Below, piece after piece: positions 17,626 through 26,605 of a DNA stretch of 64,000 nt. Where the stretch lies: assembly GCF_000974485.1 (NCBI RefSeq), contig NZ_BBOM01000006.1, forward strand, positions 496,001 to 560,000. Direction: 5' to 3'. The translations under genes were made by a program, and so were the position numbers. This stretch comes from Streptomyces sp. NBRC 109706. GTDB taxonomy: Bacteria; Actinomycetota; Actinomycetes; Streptomycetales; Streptomycetaceae. The notes below the pieces were generated by a model. That model worked only from the letters and a program-made list of their open reading frames with translations. It ran no database searches and was not told the origin of the DNA. Each line of letters begins with the position of its first letter. Positions within the stretch are counted from its first letter, which is position 1.

Positions 17626-18633
17626 CTACTTCTTGCCGTGGGGCTTGCCGGCCGTGATGGTGGCGAGGGGGCGGAGGTCGGTCCAACAGGGGCTGTCCAG
17701 GCGGAGGAAGCCGGTGCCGGCGGCGCCGCCGTCGCAGTAGGAGGAGCCGTTGGCCGAGTCCAGGAAGACACCGTCCGGGTCGATGTCCACGCCGACGTAG
17801 GGGGAGCCGGGGAAGCCCTGGACGCCGACGTTCAGCGCGTCGTAGGGGCAGCCCTGGACGGTGGAGTAGCAGGGCGCCCCGGTGCCGATCGGGCTGTCGC
17901 CGTAGCCGGTGGTGTTGAACGAGACGGTCCAGATCACCTCGTCCGGCAGCGTGGTGCTCCCGTCGAAGGTGAAGGTCACCGGGTGGGCGATGCCGTTGTA
18001 ACAGCCGCCGGTGGTGGCGTCGTACCAGCGGCCGGCGTTGGGGCCCGTGCAGTTCACCGGATCGGCCGACGGCCGGTAGGGGATCTCGGTGAGCTGGGTC
18101 TGGCTGGCCAGCAGCGCGCCGGGCACCGGGGTCGGGCCCGAGTTGTCCACGGCGAAGACGGTGACCGTGACCGGGTGGGAGAAGGTGGCTCCCGCCGTGG
18201 TCCGGCAGTCGTTGGTGTTCCAGCGTCCGCTCTCGCAGGCCCAGCTGGAGAGCACCACCTCGACGGACCGCAGTTTCCGCTTGTGGGCGCCGGTGAGCCC
18301 CACCTCGTCGCCGAACTCGCTGGTGCCGGTCGCCTGGTAGCCGAGGGAGGTCACGTTCGGGGGCAGGTCGGCCGGGATCGAGTCGTAGACGACCTCCGCC
18401 CTGGGCGGCGAGGAGGGCGGGGTCGGGTCGGAGACGGGCGGGGCCGAGGCGCCGGCCACCGTCCCCTCCGCCTCGACCGGCGCGGCCTGTGCGCTCCCCT
18501 GGGCGAACAGCGCTGCGGCCGGGAGCATGGCCAGGGCCAGGGTGACGGCGAGCCGCCGCATCCGGTGGTGCGTCCGGTGGTCGGCTCGGTGGCCCGGCCG
18601 GCGGTGGTGACGGTTGATCAGCATTGCGTGCAT
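17626..18633 (-). CDS. secreted protein of unknown function
   Basis: A 335-residue exported protein. Its long basic n-region and hydrophobic core (MRRLAVTLALAMLPAAALF from residue 25) end with AQAAP, a signal-peptidase site. A Pro/Thr-rich stretch follows, then an extracellular domain of about 250 residues rich in beta-branched residues. Paired cysteines (SWACES, NDCRTT, PVNCTG, GGCYNG, APCYST, QGCPYD, SYCDGG, SPCWTD) suggest several disulfides. I do not recognise the family; the fold looks like a beta-sandwich surface protein. The start at 18633 has AAGGAG only two bases away; ATG 18624 or 18561 are alternatives. Confidence 0.75.
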   Translation of the reverse strand: MHAMLINRHHRRPGHRADHRTHHRMRRLAVTLALAMLPAAALFAQGSAQAAPVEAEGTVAGASAPPVSDPTPPSSPPRAEVVYDSIPADLPPNVTSLGYQATGTSEFGDEVGLTGAHKRKLRSVEVVLSSWACESGRWNTNDCRTTAGATFSHPVTVTVFAVDNSGPTPVPGALLASQTQLTEIPYRPSADPVNCTGPNAGRWYDATTGGCYNGIAHPVTFTFDGSTTLPDEVIWTVSFNTTGYGDSPIGTGAPCYSTVQGCPYDALNVGVQGFPGSPYVGVDIDPDGVFLDSANGSSYCDGGAAGTGFLRLDSPCWTDLRPLATITAGKPHGKK

Positions 18634-18784
18634 GGCTCCTTCTGAGAGGCACTTCGGGGCGCCGGCTCATGGAGAATAAGCGCGCGAAACATGACAAAAG
18701 GGGTGTGACGCGCCCATGGCTGTCATCCACCGGACGACGCGGCCTCCCCCGGCCCCGCCGCCCGGCGGTCGCCCCCCGGGACGG

Positions 18785-20458
18785 CTAGAGGGCGGCGAGT
18801 TCGGGGGTCAGGTCGTCGAGGCCAAGGGAGCCGAGGGAGAGGGCGGACATGTGCCAGGACTTGGCGTCGAACGCCGCGCCGGCGCGCCGGCGGGCGGTCT
18901 CGCGGCCGGCGAGCCACGCCCGTTCGCCCAGCTTGTAGCTGATGGCCTGGCCGGGCAGGCCCAGATAGCGGACGATCTCCGAGTCGACGAACTCCGCCGC
19001 GTGCCCGGTGTGCCGCGCGAAGAACTCGGTGGCCAGTTCGGGGGTCCAGCGCTCGCCCGGATGGAAGCTCTCCCCCGCCGGCACGCGCAGCCCCAGGTGC
19101 ATCCCGATGTCCACGATCACCCGCACCGACCGCATCATCTGGGCGGAGAGATAGCCGAGCCGGTGGGCCGGATCGGTGAGGAAGCCCAGCTCGTCCATGA
19201 GGCGTTCCGCGTAGAGCGCCCAGCCCTCGGTGGTGGCGCTCACCGAGCCGACGGTGGCCTGGAACCTGGAGAGCCGATCGGCCACATACACCCACTGGGC
19301 GAGCTGGAGATGGTGGCCGGGGACCCCCTCGTGGTACCAGATGGACACCAACTGCCAGGTGGGGAAGCGGGTTTCGCCCCTGGTGGGCAGCCAGGTGCGG
19401 CCCGGCCTGGTGAAGTCGAGGGAGGGGCGGGTGTAGTAGGGCGCCGCCGCGCTGCCCGGGGGCGCGATCATGGACTTGACGCGCCGCACCGGTTCCGCCA
19501 GGTCGAAATGGGTGCCGTCGAGTGCGCCGATGGCGCGGTCCATCAGCGTCTGCAGCCAGTCGCGGACCGCGTCCACGCCCTCGATCGCCTCGCCGTCCCG
19601 GTCCAGATGGCGCATCACGGCCGGCGTCGACTCGCCGGGCAGGATCTCCCCGGCGACCTCGCGCATCTCCTCCCGCAGCCGGTGGAACTCGGACCAGCCG
19701 TAGGCGTAGGCGTCGTCCGGATCCAGTCGGGCGCCCGTCCAGGCTCGGGCGCCCCGCAGGTAGGCTTCGCGCCCCACGCCGTCCGGGGTGCCGTCGGCGG
19801 CCGGGACATAGGTGTCCAGGAGGAAGCGACGGACGTCGTCGAGGGCCGCTTCGACCTCGGTGGCGGCGCGGTCGAGTTCGGGGCGGAGCGGTTCGGGCCC
19901 GCCGGCGGCGAACGTCCGGTACCAGTCGGAGTCCAGCCATGCGCCGAGTTGTTCGGCGAGGACCAGTGCCTGGCGCGGGGCGACGGTGCGGCCCCGGCCG
20001 ATGCCGACGGTCAGCCCCTCGGTGTAACGGCGCAGCGCGGCCGGGGTGTTGCGCAGGCGGCGGGCGATCACGGCCCAGTCGTCGGCGGTCTCGGTCGGCA
20101 TCTCCAGCAGGACCGAGCGCAGTTGGGCGGCGGGGGAGAAGAGGTTGCGCACCTGGCGCAGGTCGTCGCCCGCGTCGTGCTGGTCCAGCGCGGCGGTGAG
20201 CCGTTCACGCAGCAGCCGGGCCGACCGGCGTTCGTCCTCGGGCAGTTGGCCGGAGCCACCCATGGCGGCCTCGGCGGCGTCCAACTCCTTGAGCGTGGCG
20301 CGCTGCGCGTCGGCCACCGCCTCGAACCCCTCGGGGGAGTAGTCGGGCAGCGTGTCCTGGCCGGGACGGATGCCGAGGCCGGAGCCGATGGTGGGGTCGA
20401 GATCGGCCATCGTCTCGACATATGCGTCTGCGATGGACCGGGGGGTGGATTGCGGCAT
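18785..20458 (-). CDS. DUF885 family zinc metallopeptidase-like protein
   Basis: A 557-residue protein of the DUF885 family (predicted zinc carboxypeptidase-like). The zinc-binding helix is YHEGVPGHHLQLAQW near residue 370, followed by TTEGWALYAERLMDELG near 400 with the glutamate ligand, both diagnostic. There is no signal peptide, so it is cytoplasmic. ATG 20458 was chosen because GAGG lies about 8 bases upstream; ATG-like starts further up lack one. It is divergent from the large ATPase gene, only 42 bases apart, so their promoters must overlap. Confidence 0.88.
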   Translation of the reverse strand: MPQSTPRSIADAYVETMADLDPTIGSGLGIRPGQDTLPDYSPEGFEAVADAQRATLKELDAAEAAMGGSGQLPEDERRSARLLRERLTAALDQHDAGDDLRQVRNLFSPAAQLRSVLLEMPTETADDWAVIARRLRNTPAALRRYTEGLTVGIGRGRTVAPRQALVLAEQLGAWLDSDWYRTFAAGGPEPLRPELDRAATEVEAALDDVRRFLLDTYVPAADGTPDGVGREAYLRGARAWTGARLDPDDAYAYGWSEFHRLREEMREVAGEILPGESTPAVMRHLDRDGEAIEGVDAVRDWLQTLMDRAIGALDGTHFDLAEPVRRVKSMIAPPGSAAAPYYTRPSLDFTRPGRTWLPTRGETRFPTWQLVSIWYHEGVPGHHLQLAQWVYVADRLSRFQATVGSVSATTEGWALYAERLMDELGFLTDPAHRLGYLSAQMMRSVRVIVDIGMHLGLRVPAGESFHPGERWTPELATEFFARHTGHAAEFVDSEIVRYLGLPGQAISYKLGERAWLAGRETARRRAGAAFDAKSWHMSALSLGSLGLDDLTPELAAL

Positions 20459-20500
20459 TGTGCCATCCTCGTACACCATAGGGTGGAACGGAAGGAACAA

Positions 20501-23500
20501 GTGTTCGATCAGTTGATCGGCCGGGAGCACGCGGCTGCCGTGTTGCGGGCCGAGATCGCCAGGGCCGGAAGCAGTCACGGCGGACTGGTCCTGGTCGCCG
20601 GCGAGGCGGGGATCGGCAAGACGACGCTGGTCACCGGGGCGGCCAGGGAGGCGGACCAGGAGGGCTTCCTGGTGTTGGGCGGCGCCTGTTGGGACGCGGA
20701 CAACGCGCCGGGCTACTGGCCCTGGACGCAGGTGGTGCGGGCGCTGCGGCGGACCGCGAGCGCCGCGGAGTGGGCGGCGGTCGAGGAGGCTGCGGGGCCC
20801 GAGTTGGACGCGCTGCTCACGGAACCGCGAGCGCCGGCCGAGCTGGACGGCGCCGGCGACGACGGCGCGGGAGACGACGACCCGGACGGCTTCGCGCTGT
20901 CGGACGCGGTGACCACGGCGCTGGTCACGGTCTCCCAGCGGCGGCCCGTGCTGGTGGTGCTCGACGATCTGCACTGGGCGGACGCCGCCTCGCTGCGACT
21001 GCTCCGGTTCGCGGCCCAACACACCTGGTTCGAGCGGGTGTTGCTGGTGGCGACCTATCGGGACGCGGAGGTGGACCCGAGCGGCGACGAGCTGGGCGGG
21101 CATCCGCTGTGGGGGACGATGACCCCGCTGCTGAGCAAGGCGACCACGTTGGTGCTGACCGGTCTCGAAGCGGACGAGGTGGCCGTCCTGATCAGTCGCA
21201 CGGTGGGCCGGGAAGCGGCGCCCGAGCTGGTCGCCGAGGTGCACCGACGCACCGGCGGCAACCCGTTCTTCGTCGAGCAGACCGCTCGGCTCTGGCACAG
21301 CGGGGGCGCGGTCACCGGCATTCCGCCCGGCGTGCGCGACGCCGTGCGCCGGCGCGTGGGGCTGCTGCCGCCCGCCGTGGTGACGATGTTGGCGCAGGCG
21401 GCCGTGTTGGGCCGGGAGTTCCACCGGCAGGTGTTGGCGGCCGGCCTGGCCACCCCGACGGCCCGTGCCGACCGGCTGCTGGAGGCGGCCGTCACCGCCC
21501 GTCTCGTGGTGCAGCGCGGCGCCGGCCGGTTCGCGTTCGCGCACGATCTGGTGCGGGAGACGCTTTACGAGGCGCTGGACGCGGCCGAGGCGCGCCGGCG
21601 GCACGCGGCGGTGGTCCGCGCGCTGGACCAACAGCCGGCGCTCGCCGAGCGGGTGGTGCCGGCGGATCTCGCCCGGCACGCCCATCTGGCCGGCGACGAG
21701 GTGGATCCGGCGCATGCCGTGGCGCTGCTGAGCGCGGCGGCGAAGGAGGCCGCCGCGCGGCTGGCGTTCGACGAGGCCAACGGCCACCGGCGGCGCGCCT
21801 ACGAGTTGGCGGGCGCCGTCGATCCGCGCCGTCGGGTGATGCTCGGTCTGGAGCTGGCGGAGGGGCTGCTCCAGGTGGACCGCTGGGACGAGGCCCGTCC
21901 GTACTTCCAGCAGGTGCTCGACGAGGCCAGGGCGGTGGACGATCCCATGCTGCTGGCGCGGCTGGCGCTCACGCTGCACCAGTCGCGGGCGGCCAGGCGC
22001 GATCCGGTGGCCGAGCTGCTGCCCTCGCTGCTGGTGGAGAGCCACCGCAGGCTGCTGCCGGGGGATCCGCCGGCGCCCGAGGACCCCGGCGATCCGGCGA
22101 CCCAGGACCGGCTGGTCCGCGCCCTGGCGGTGCGGGTCGCCGTGCTGGCCCGGCGGGGACAGGACGACGACACGTTGGCATTCGGCCTGAGCGCCCGGCA
22201 CGGGGCGATCTGGGGCCCGGGCTCGGCGGCCGAACGCGCCGCGCTCACCCAGGAGATGATCACCGTGGGGCGCCGCTCGGGCGATGCCGAGCTGGAGCAC
22301 TTCGCGCGGTCCCTGCGCTGGGTGGCGCTGTTGGAGCTGGGCGATCCCGAGTACCTGACGGAGCTGGGGATCTTCCAGGAGATCGCGCGGCGCGAGGCCC
22401 AGCCGCAGTACCAGCTGTCGGGCCGGATCGATCTGGCCATCGTGCGGAGCATGCAGGGCGAGTTCGCCGAGTCCGAGGAGCTGGAGGCGGCGGCCGGCGC
22501 GCTGGTGCAGTCGATGCCGAGAAACCGCTGGTACGAGCGGTTCGTTCAGCATCTGCGCTGGTCACGGCTGCTGCTTCGGGGCAGGTTCCGGGAGTTGGAC
22601 GCGCTGCTCGGGGAGCTGGCGTCGACGGGCCATCCGCATGTCGATCTGCTGGAGGGCGTCACGGCCGCGCAGCGCGGGGACGCCGAGACGGTCTGCCGGG
22701 TGCTGACGGCGGCTGACGGCGGCGAGCGCTATCCGCGCCATATGCGGTGGCTCTGGCTGCGGTTCCTCGCCCAGGGCACGGCCCTGCTCGGTGAACGGGA
22801 GCGGTGCGAGCAGGCGCGGCTGGCGGTGGCACCGTTCGCGGACCAGTGGTCGGTCTCCGTCTACGGCTTCGACGTCGGCGGCCCGATGGCGCTGTGGATC
22901 GCCGAGTTGGACGCCGCGCTGGGGGACTGGGGGCCGGCCGTCGACGGCTTCGCCAGGGCCGCGCTCTCTGCCGACTGGCTGCGGTCCAGGCCCTGGGCGG
23001 CCGAGGCCAGGGCGCGGCAGGCGGAGGCGCTGCTGGCCAGGAACGAGCCGGGGGACCGGGCGGAGGCGAACGAGCTGCTGCAGACGGTGTCTTCCGAAGC
23101 CGAGGCGCTGGGCCTCGAACAGGTCGCCGAGCGGGTGTCGGCGGCCAGGGAGGGCCGCGCCGGGGTGGAGCGCCGGGCGGCGGCCGAGGCCGAGTTCCGC
23201 TTCGAGGGAACGGTCTGGACGCTGCGCTACGCCGGCCGCACGGTGCGGCTGCCCGACGCCAAGGGGCTGCGCGATCTGCGGGAGTTGCTGGCCAGGCCGG
23301 GTTCGGACATCCCCGCTGTCCGGCTGCTCAACCCGGCGGGCGGCGAGACGCTGGCCGCCGCGCGTTCGCTGGGCGGCGATCCGGTGCTGGACGACCGGGC
23401 GAAGGCCGCCTACCGGCGTCGGCTCACCCAGCTCGACGCGGAGATCGACCGGGCCGCCGAACGCGGCGACGAGGCGGCCGCCACCGCCCTCGGCGCCGAA

Positions 23501-23731
23501 CGGGCGGCGCTGCTTGAGGAGTTGCGGGTGGCGGCCGGTCTCGGCGGGCGCACCAGGCGGCTGGGCGACGAGGCGGAGCGGGCCAGGAAGACCGTGACCG
23601 CGCGGATCAGGGACACCCTGCGCCGGCTGGACGACAAGCACCCCGAGCTGGCCGCGCATCTGCGGGCCGCCGTCGCCACCGGCGCCACCTGCGGCTACCA
23701 CCCTAGGGACGGCGTCGCCTGGCGGCTGTGA
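20501..23731 (+). CDS. large AAA/STAND-type ATPase, regulator-like
   Basis: A 1076-residue protein starting GTG 20501 after GAAGGA. It begins with the AAA_16/LuxR-LAL-type region LIGREHAAAVL, Walker A GEAGIGKTT near residue 34, and Walker B VLVVLDDLHWAD near residue 155. A long helical-repeat region (about 420-880) follows, then a C-terminal module with RYAGRTVRLPDAKGLRDLRE near residue 915 and a coiled, basic end. There is no LuxR HTH; the C-terminal module is the one seen at the end of many actinomycete predicted ATPases and may be a winged-helix domain. A signal-sensing ATPase or transcription regulator is likely. Confidence 0.75.
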   Translation: MFDQLIGREHAAAVLRAEIARAGSSHGGLVLVAGEAGIGKTTLVTGAAREADQEGFLVLGGACWDADNAPGYWPWTQVVRALRRTASAAEWAAVEEAAGPELDALLTEPRAPAELDGAGDDGAGDDDPDGFALSDAVTTALVTVSQRRPVLVVLDDLHWADAASLRLLRFAAQHTWFERVLLVATYRDAEVDPSGDELGGHPLWGTMTPLLSKATTLVLTGLEADEVAVLISRTVGREAAPELVAEVHRRTGGNPFFVEQTARLWHSGGAVTGIPPGVRDAVRRRVGLLPPAVVTMLAQAAVLGREFHRQVLAAGLATPTARADRLLEAAVTARLVVQRGAGRFAFAHDLVRETLYEALDAAEARRRHAAVVRALDQQPALAERVVPADLARHAHLAGDEVDPAHAVALLSAAAKEAAARLAFDEANGHRRRAYELAGAVDPRRRVMLGLELAEGLLQVDRWDEARPYFQQVLDEARAVDDPMLLARLALTLHQSRAARRDPVAELLPSLLVESHRRLLPGDPPAPEDPGDPATQDRLVRALAVRVAVLARRGQDDDTLAFGLSARHGAIWGPGSAAERAALTQEMITVGRRSGDAELEHFARSLRWVALLELGDPEYLTELGIFQEIARREAQPQYQLSGRIDLAIVRSMQGEFAESEELEAAAGALVQSMPRNRWYERFVQHLRWSRLLLRGRFRELDALLGELASTGHPHVDLLEGVTAAQRGDAETVCRVLTAADGGERYPRHMRWLWLRFLAQGTALLGERERCEQARLAVAPFADQWSVSVYGFDVGGPMALWIAELDAALGDWGPAVDGFARAALSADWLRSRPWAAEARARQAEALLARNEPGDRAEANELLQTVSSEAEALGLEQVAERVSAAREGRAGVERRAAAEAEFRFEGTVWTLRYAGRTVRLPDAKGLRDLRELLARPGSDIPAVRLLNPAGGETLAAARSLGGDPVLDDRAKAAYRRRLTQLDAEIDRAAERGDEAAATALGAERAALLEELRVAAGLGGRTRRLGDEAERARKTVTARIRDTLRRLDDKHPELAAHLRAAVATGATCGYHPRDGVAWRL

Positions 23732-23778
23732 TCCGGTGGCGGCCGACGGCCCCCCTTTTTCGCTGCCCGCGGTTTTCG

Positions 23779-24657
23779 CTACTTGCGGTTGTAGAGCCGC
23801 ATGGTCAGGGTGCCGAAGACCCCGATCAGCAGCGCGGCGGCGATTGCCACCCAACCCAGCTGGGCCGCCTCGACGTTGCCGTCCATCAGCCCGCGCACCG
23901 CGGCCACCACCCGGGTGATCGGGTTGACGTCGACAAAGGCCTGGAGCCAGCCCGGCATGGTGTCGGGCGAGACCATGATGTTGCTGAGGAAGCTGGCCGG
24001 GAACAGCACCATCATGCTGACGCCCATCACCGACTTCTCCGAGCGGAGCAGCAGACCGAACATGGTCCACACCCAGGAGAAGGCGAACGAGAAGCCGACC
24101 AGCAGCGCGATGCCGAGCACCACGCCGACCGGGCCGCCGTCCGGGCGGTAGCCCAGGGCGAGACCCAGCAGCAGGATGACCGTCGACGCCATGGTGTAGC
24201 GCAGCACATCGCCCAGCAGATAGCCGACCATCGCCGAGGGGCGCCACACCGGCAGGGTGCGGAAGCGGTCGAACACCCCCTTGGCGATATCGGTGTTGAC
24301 CGCGATGCCGGTGTACATGGTGGTCATCACCACGCTCATCACCATGATCCCGGGCAGCAGGAACTGCAGGTACTCGGTGGTCGAGCCGGCCAGCGCGCCG
24401 CCGAACAGATAGGTGAACATCAGCGTCATCATGACCGGGAAGATGGTCACGTCGATCAGCTGTTCGGGGACATGCTTGATCTTGAGCATGGCCCGCCAGC
24501 CGAAGGTGACCGAGGCGGAGAGCGGGCTGGGGCGCGGCGGCCGCTCCGTCTTGGCCAGCACCGCGGCCAACGAGGCGCGGTCCGCCTCGAAGTCGTCCGC
24601 CGTGTCCGCCGGGGCGGCCACGCCGCTCTCGTTGCCGATGTCCGTCGCGGTGCTCAT
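23779..24657 (-). CDS. ABC-2 type multidrug exporter permease (DrrB-like)
   Basis: A 292-residue permease with six helices after a 50-residue cytoplasmic segment. [20 protein letters not shown] near residue 63 and the [18 protein letters not shown] loop near residue 115 are typical of DrrB-type permeases. It overlaps the ATPase gene by ATGA, so both are made together. Such pairs export antibiotics or lipids; the substrate here is unknown, since no biosynthetic cluster adjoins. Confidence 0.88.
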   Translation of the reverse strand: MSTATDIGNESGVAAPADTADDFEADRASLAAVLAKTERPPRPSPLSASVTFGWRAMLKIKHVPEQLIDVTIFPVMMTLMFTYLFGGALAGSTTEYLQFLLPGIMVMSVVMTTMYTGIAVNTDIAKGVFDRFRTLPVWRPSAMVGYLLGDVLRYTMASTVILLLGLALGYRPDGGPVGVVLGIALLVGFSFAFSWVWTMFGLLLRSEKSVMGVSMMVLFPASFLSNIMVSPDTMPGWLQAFVDVNPITRVVAAVRGLMDGNVEAAQLGWVAIAAALLIGVFGTLTMRLYNRK

Positions 24658-25709
24658 GCCACGGTCTCCTTCTTCTGGTCCTCCTGGTCGGACCGCTGCG
24701 TGTCGATGGTCGGGGCGCCCCCGACGGACGGGGTGGGGCGGGTGGGCTTGCCGGTCAGGGACAGGAACACCTCGTCGAGGCTGGGCTGGCCCAACGCGAA
24801 GTCGTCCACCGTGATCCCGCCGGCGGCCAACTCGCCCAGGGCCGCCGCCGCGCGCTCGGCCGGGCCGAGCGTCCCCTCCTCGGGCAGCAGCCTGGCGGTC
24901 AGCGAGACCGGATCGGAATCCAGCGCGACCTCCGTGCCGAGGCGCCTGGCCAGCACCTCGCGGGCCGCCTCGCGCTGGTCCCGGTCGCGCAGCCGGACCC
25001 GCACCGAGCCGGCGCCGACCGAGGACTTCAGCTCCCCCGGGGTGCCCTCGGCGATCACCCGGCCCGTGTCGATCACCGCGATCCGGTCCGCCAACTGGTC
25101 GGCCTCGTCCAGATACTGGGTGGTGAGCAGCACGGTGGTGCCCTGGGCGACCACGGCGCGCACGATGTCCCACACCTGGTTGCGGCTGCGCGGGTCGAGC
25201 CCGGTGGTGGGCTCGTCGAGGAACAGCAGATCGGGGGTGTTGAGGATGCTGGCGGCGATGTCGACGCGCCGCCGCATGCCGCCCGAGTAGTTCTTCACCT
25301 GCTTGTCGGCCGCCTCGGTCAGCCCGAACGCCTCCAGCAGCTGGGCGGCGCGGGCCCGGGCCGCCGGCTTGCGGTGGCCGAGCAGCCGCGCCAGCAGGAT
25401 CAGGTTCTCCGCGCCGGTGAGGTCCTCGTCGACGGAGGCGTACTGCCCCGTCAGACTGACCCGAGAGCGCACCGCGTCCGCCTCCCGCAGCACGTCGTGC
25501 CCGAACACCCTGGCCTCGCCGCCGTCCGGGCGGAGCAGCGTGGCCAACATCCGCACGGTGGTGGTCTTGCCGGCGCCGTTCGGCCCGAGCACCCCGTAGA
25601 CGCTGCCGGCCGGTACGGCCAGATCGACGCCGTCCACGGCGCGCAGGGCGCCGAAGGTCTTGACGAGACCGGACGACTCGATCGCCAACCCGTCGTTGCG
25701 CTCACTCAT
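24654..25709 (-). CDS. ABC exporter ATP-binding protein (DrrA-like)
   Basis: A 351-residue ATPase. Walker [10 protein letters not shown] near residue 43, signature [12 protein letters not shown] near 142, Walker [13 protein letters not shown] near 163, and switch [11 protein letters not shown] near 198 are intact. The C-terminal 100 residues form the DrrA accessory domain, including [18 protein letters not shown] disordered tail (residues about 325-351) ends in [13 protein letters not shown] 25709 has AAAGGA five bases upstream; GTG 25712 is possible. It is first gene of the exporter operon. Confidence 0.9.
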   Translation of the reverse strand: MSERNDGLAIESSGLVKTFGALRAVDGVDLAVPAGSVYGVLGPNGAGKTTTVRMLATLLRPDGGEARVFGHDVLREADAVRSRVSLTGQYASVDEDLTGAENLILLARLLGHRKPAARARAAQLLEAFGLTEAADKQVKNYSGGMRRRVDIAASILNTPDLLFLDEPTTGLDPRSRNQVWDIVRAVVAQGTTVLLTTQYLDEADQLADRIAVIDTGRVIAEGTPGELKSSVGAGSVRVRLRDRDQREAAREVLARRLGTEVALDSDPVSLTARLLPEEGTLGPAERAAAALGELAAGGITVDDFALGQPSLDEVFLSLTGKPTRPTPSVGGAPTIDTQRSDQEDQKKETVA

Positions 25710-25799
25710 CACATTCCTTTCACCTGGGAGAACGCTGAGGTAGACCGTTCGGGGGAGAAGAACTCATCGCCCGTACGGTCGAATTTTCGTTCGGATTTT

Positions 25800-25822
25800 G
25801 GGGTGGTCAGGGTAACCGCCCC
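25800..25822 (-). terminator. weak hairpin after the FMN reductase gene
   Basis: GGGGTGGT and ACCGCCCC (one G-U pair) close a seven-base loop, 31 bases beyond the reductase stop on the minus strand. It precedes the exporter promoter and would separate the two units. Confidence 0.4.
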
Positions 25823-25853
25823 GAGCCGGTGATCGCTTACACCGCTCGGCCGC

Positions 25854-26417
25854 TCAGACCACAAAAGAACGGCGTTGTTTGGCCTCGCGTAGTGCCAGGC
25901 CCCACCACACCAGCTCGTCCAACATCGCCGACGCCGCGCCGACCTGGGCCGGAGTCCCGCAGGGGCCGGACATGTCGATGCCCACCTCGTCCCGCATGGT
26001 GACCGTCCGCAGCTCGACAAAGACACAGCGCAACGCCGCCACCGCCAACCGGCCCCTGGTGCGGAGCCCGTAGGAGACAAAGCCGACCGGCTTAGCGTGC
26101 CACTCGTCGTAGGCGTAGTCGATGGCCTGCTTGAGGGCCGCCGGATAGCCCGCGTTGTACTCCGGGGTCACCACCACAAAGCCCTCGGCCCGCTCGATCG
26201 CGCCAGCGAACCGGCACATCTCCTCCGTCGGCTCCGCCGGGAACCGCGCGGGGAACGAGAAGTCCAGCAGGTCGAGCACCTCGACCTCGATATCGTCCCG
26301 CTCCCCCAGCACCTCGACGCACCAGTCGCCCACCGTCGGGCCCGCCCGTCCCTCCCTGGTGCTGCCGATCAGCAGCGCCAACCGCAACGGAGCCATGGCC
26401 ACGGCCATCCCGGTCAC
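25854..26417 (-). CDS. NADPH-dependent FMN reductase family protein
   Basis: A 187-residue flavodoxin-fold protein. LALLIGSTREGRAGP near residue 13 is the FMN phosphate-binding loop and VVVTPEYNAGYPAALKQAIDY near residue 81 (here 21 residues spanning the family PEYN motif) marks the flavin-binding site. Enzymes of this family reduce FMN, quinones or azo dyes with NADPH. Two further in-frame ATGs (26408 and 26396) could be the start. It is a lone gene between two hairpin-bounded neighbours. Confidence 0.88.
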   Translation of the reverse strand: MTGMAVAMAPLRLALLIGSTREGRAGPTVGDWCVEVLGERDDIEVEVLDLLDFSFPARFPAEPTEEMCRFAGAIERAEGFVVVTPEYNAGYPAALKQAIDYAYDEWHAKPVGFVSYGLRTRGRLAVAALRCVFVELRTVTMRDEVGIDMSGPCGTPAQVGAASAMLDELVWWGLALREAKQRRSFVV

Positions 26418-26478
26418 CCCCGAGGAACGCGCCCGGCGCGGCCCATCCGCACCCGGTCCTCACCCCTCAGGCGCGAGA

Positions 26479-26549
26479 CGCCCCGCCAGATCGGATCTAG
26501 CGGGGCGGGCACCACATCGGGCCGTTCCGCTGTGCGCGGAACGGCCCGA
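26479..26549 (-). terminator. tandem hairpin terminators after the Clp ATPase gene
   Basis: Reading with the Clp gene, a perfect 14-bp stem (26549-26536 with 26530-26517, loop five bases) comes first. A second hairpin (26507-26500 with 26486-26479, plus four inner pairs and a CGG loop) follows ten bases on. Two strong hairpins in a row suggest tight isolation from the reductase promoter. Confidence 0.8.
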
Positions 26550-26605
26550 CGGCTCCTCCTCCCGGTCTGCTCCCCCCGGTCACCAGGCGATGTTCACTAG
26601 GGCGA

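Noticed and set aside
23733-23762. Rho-independent terminator with T-tract after the large ATPase gene
   Set aside because: The five Ts are present but the stem is only four base pairs; too weak to list.
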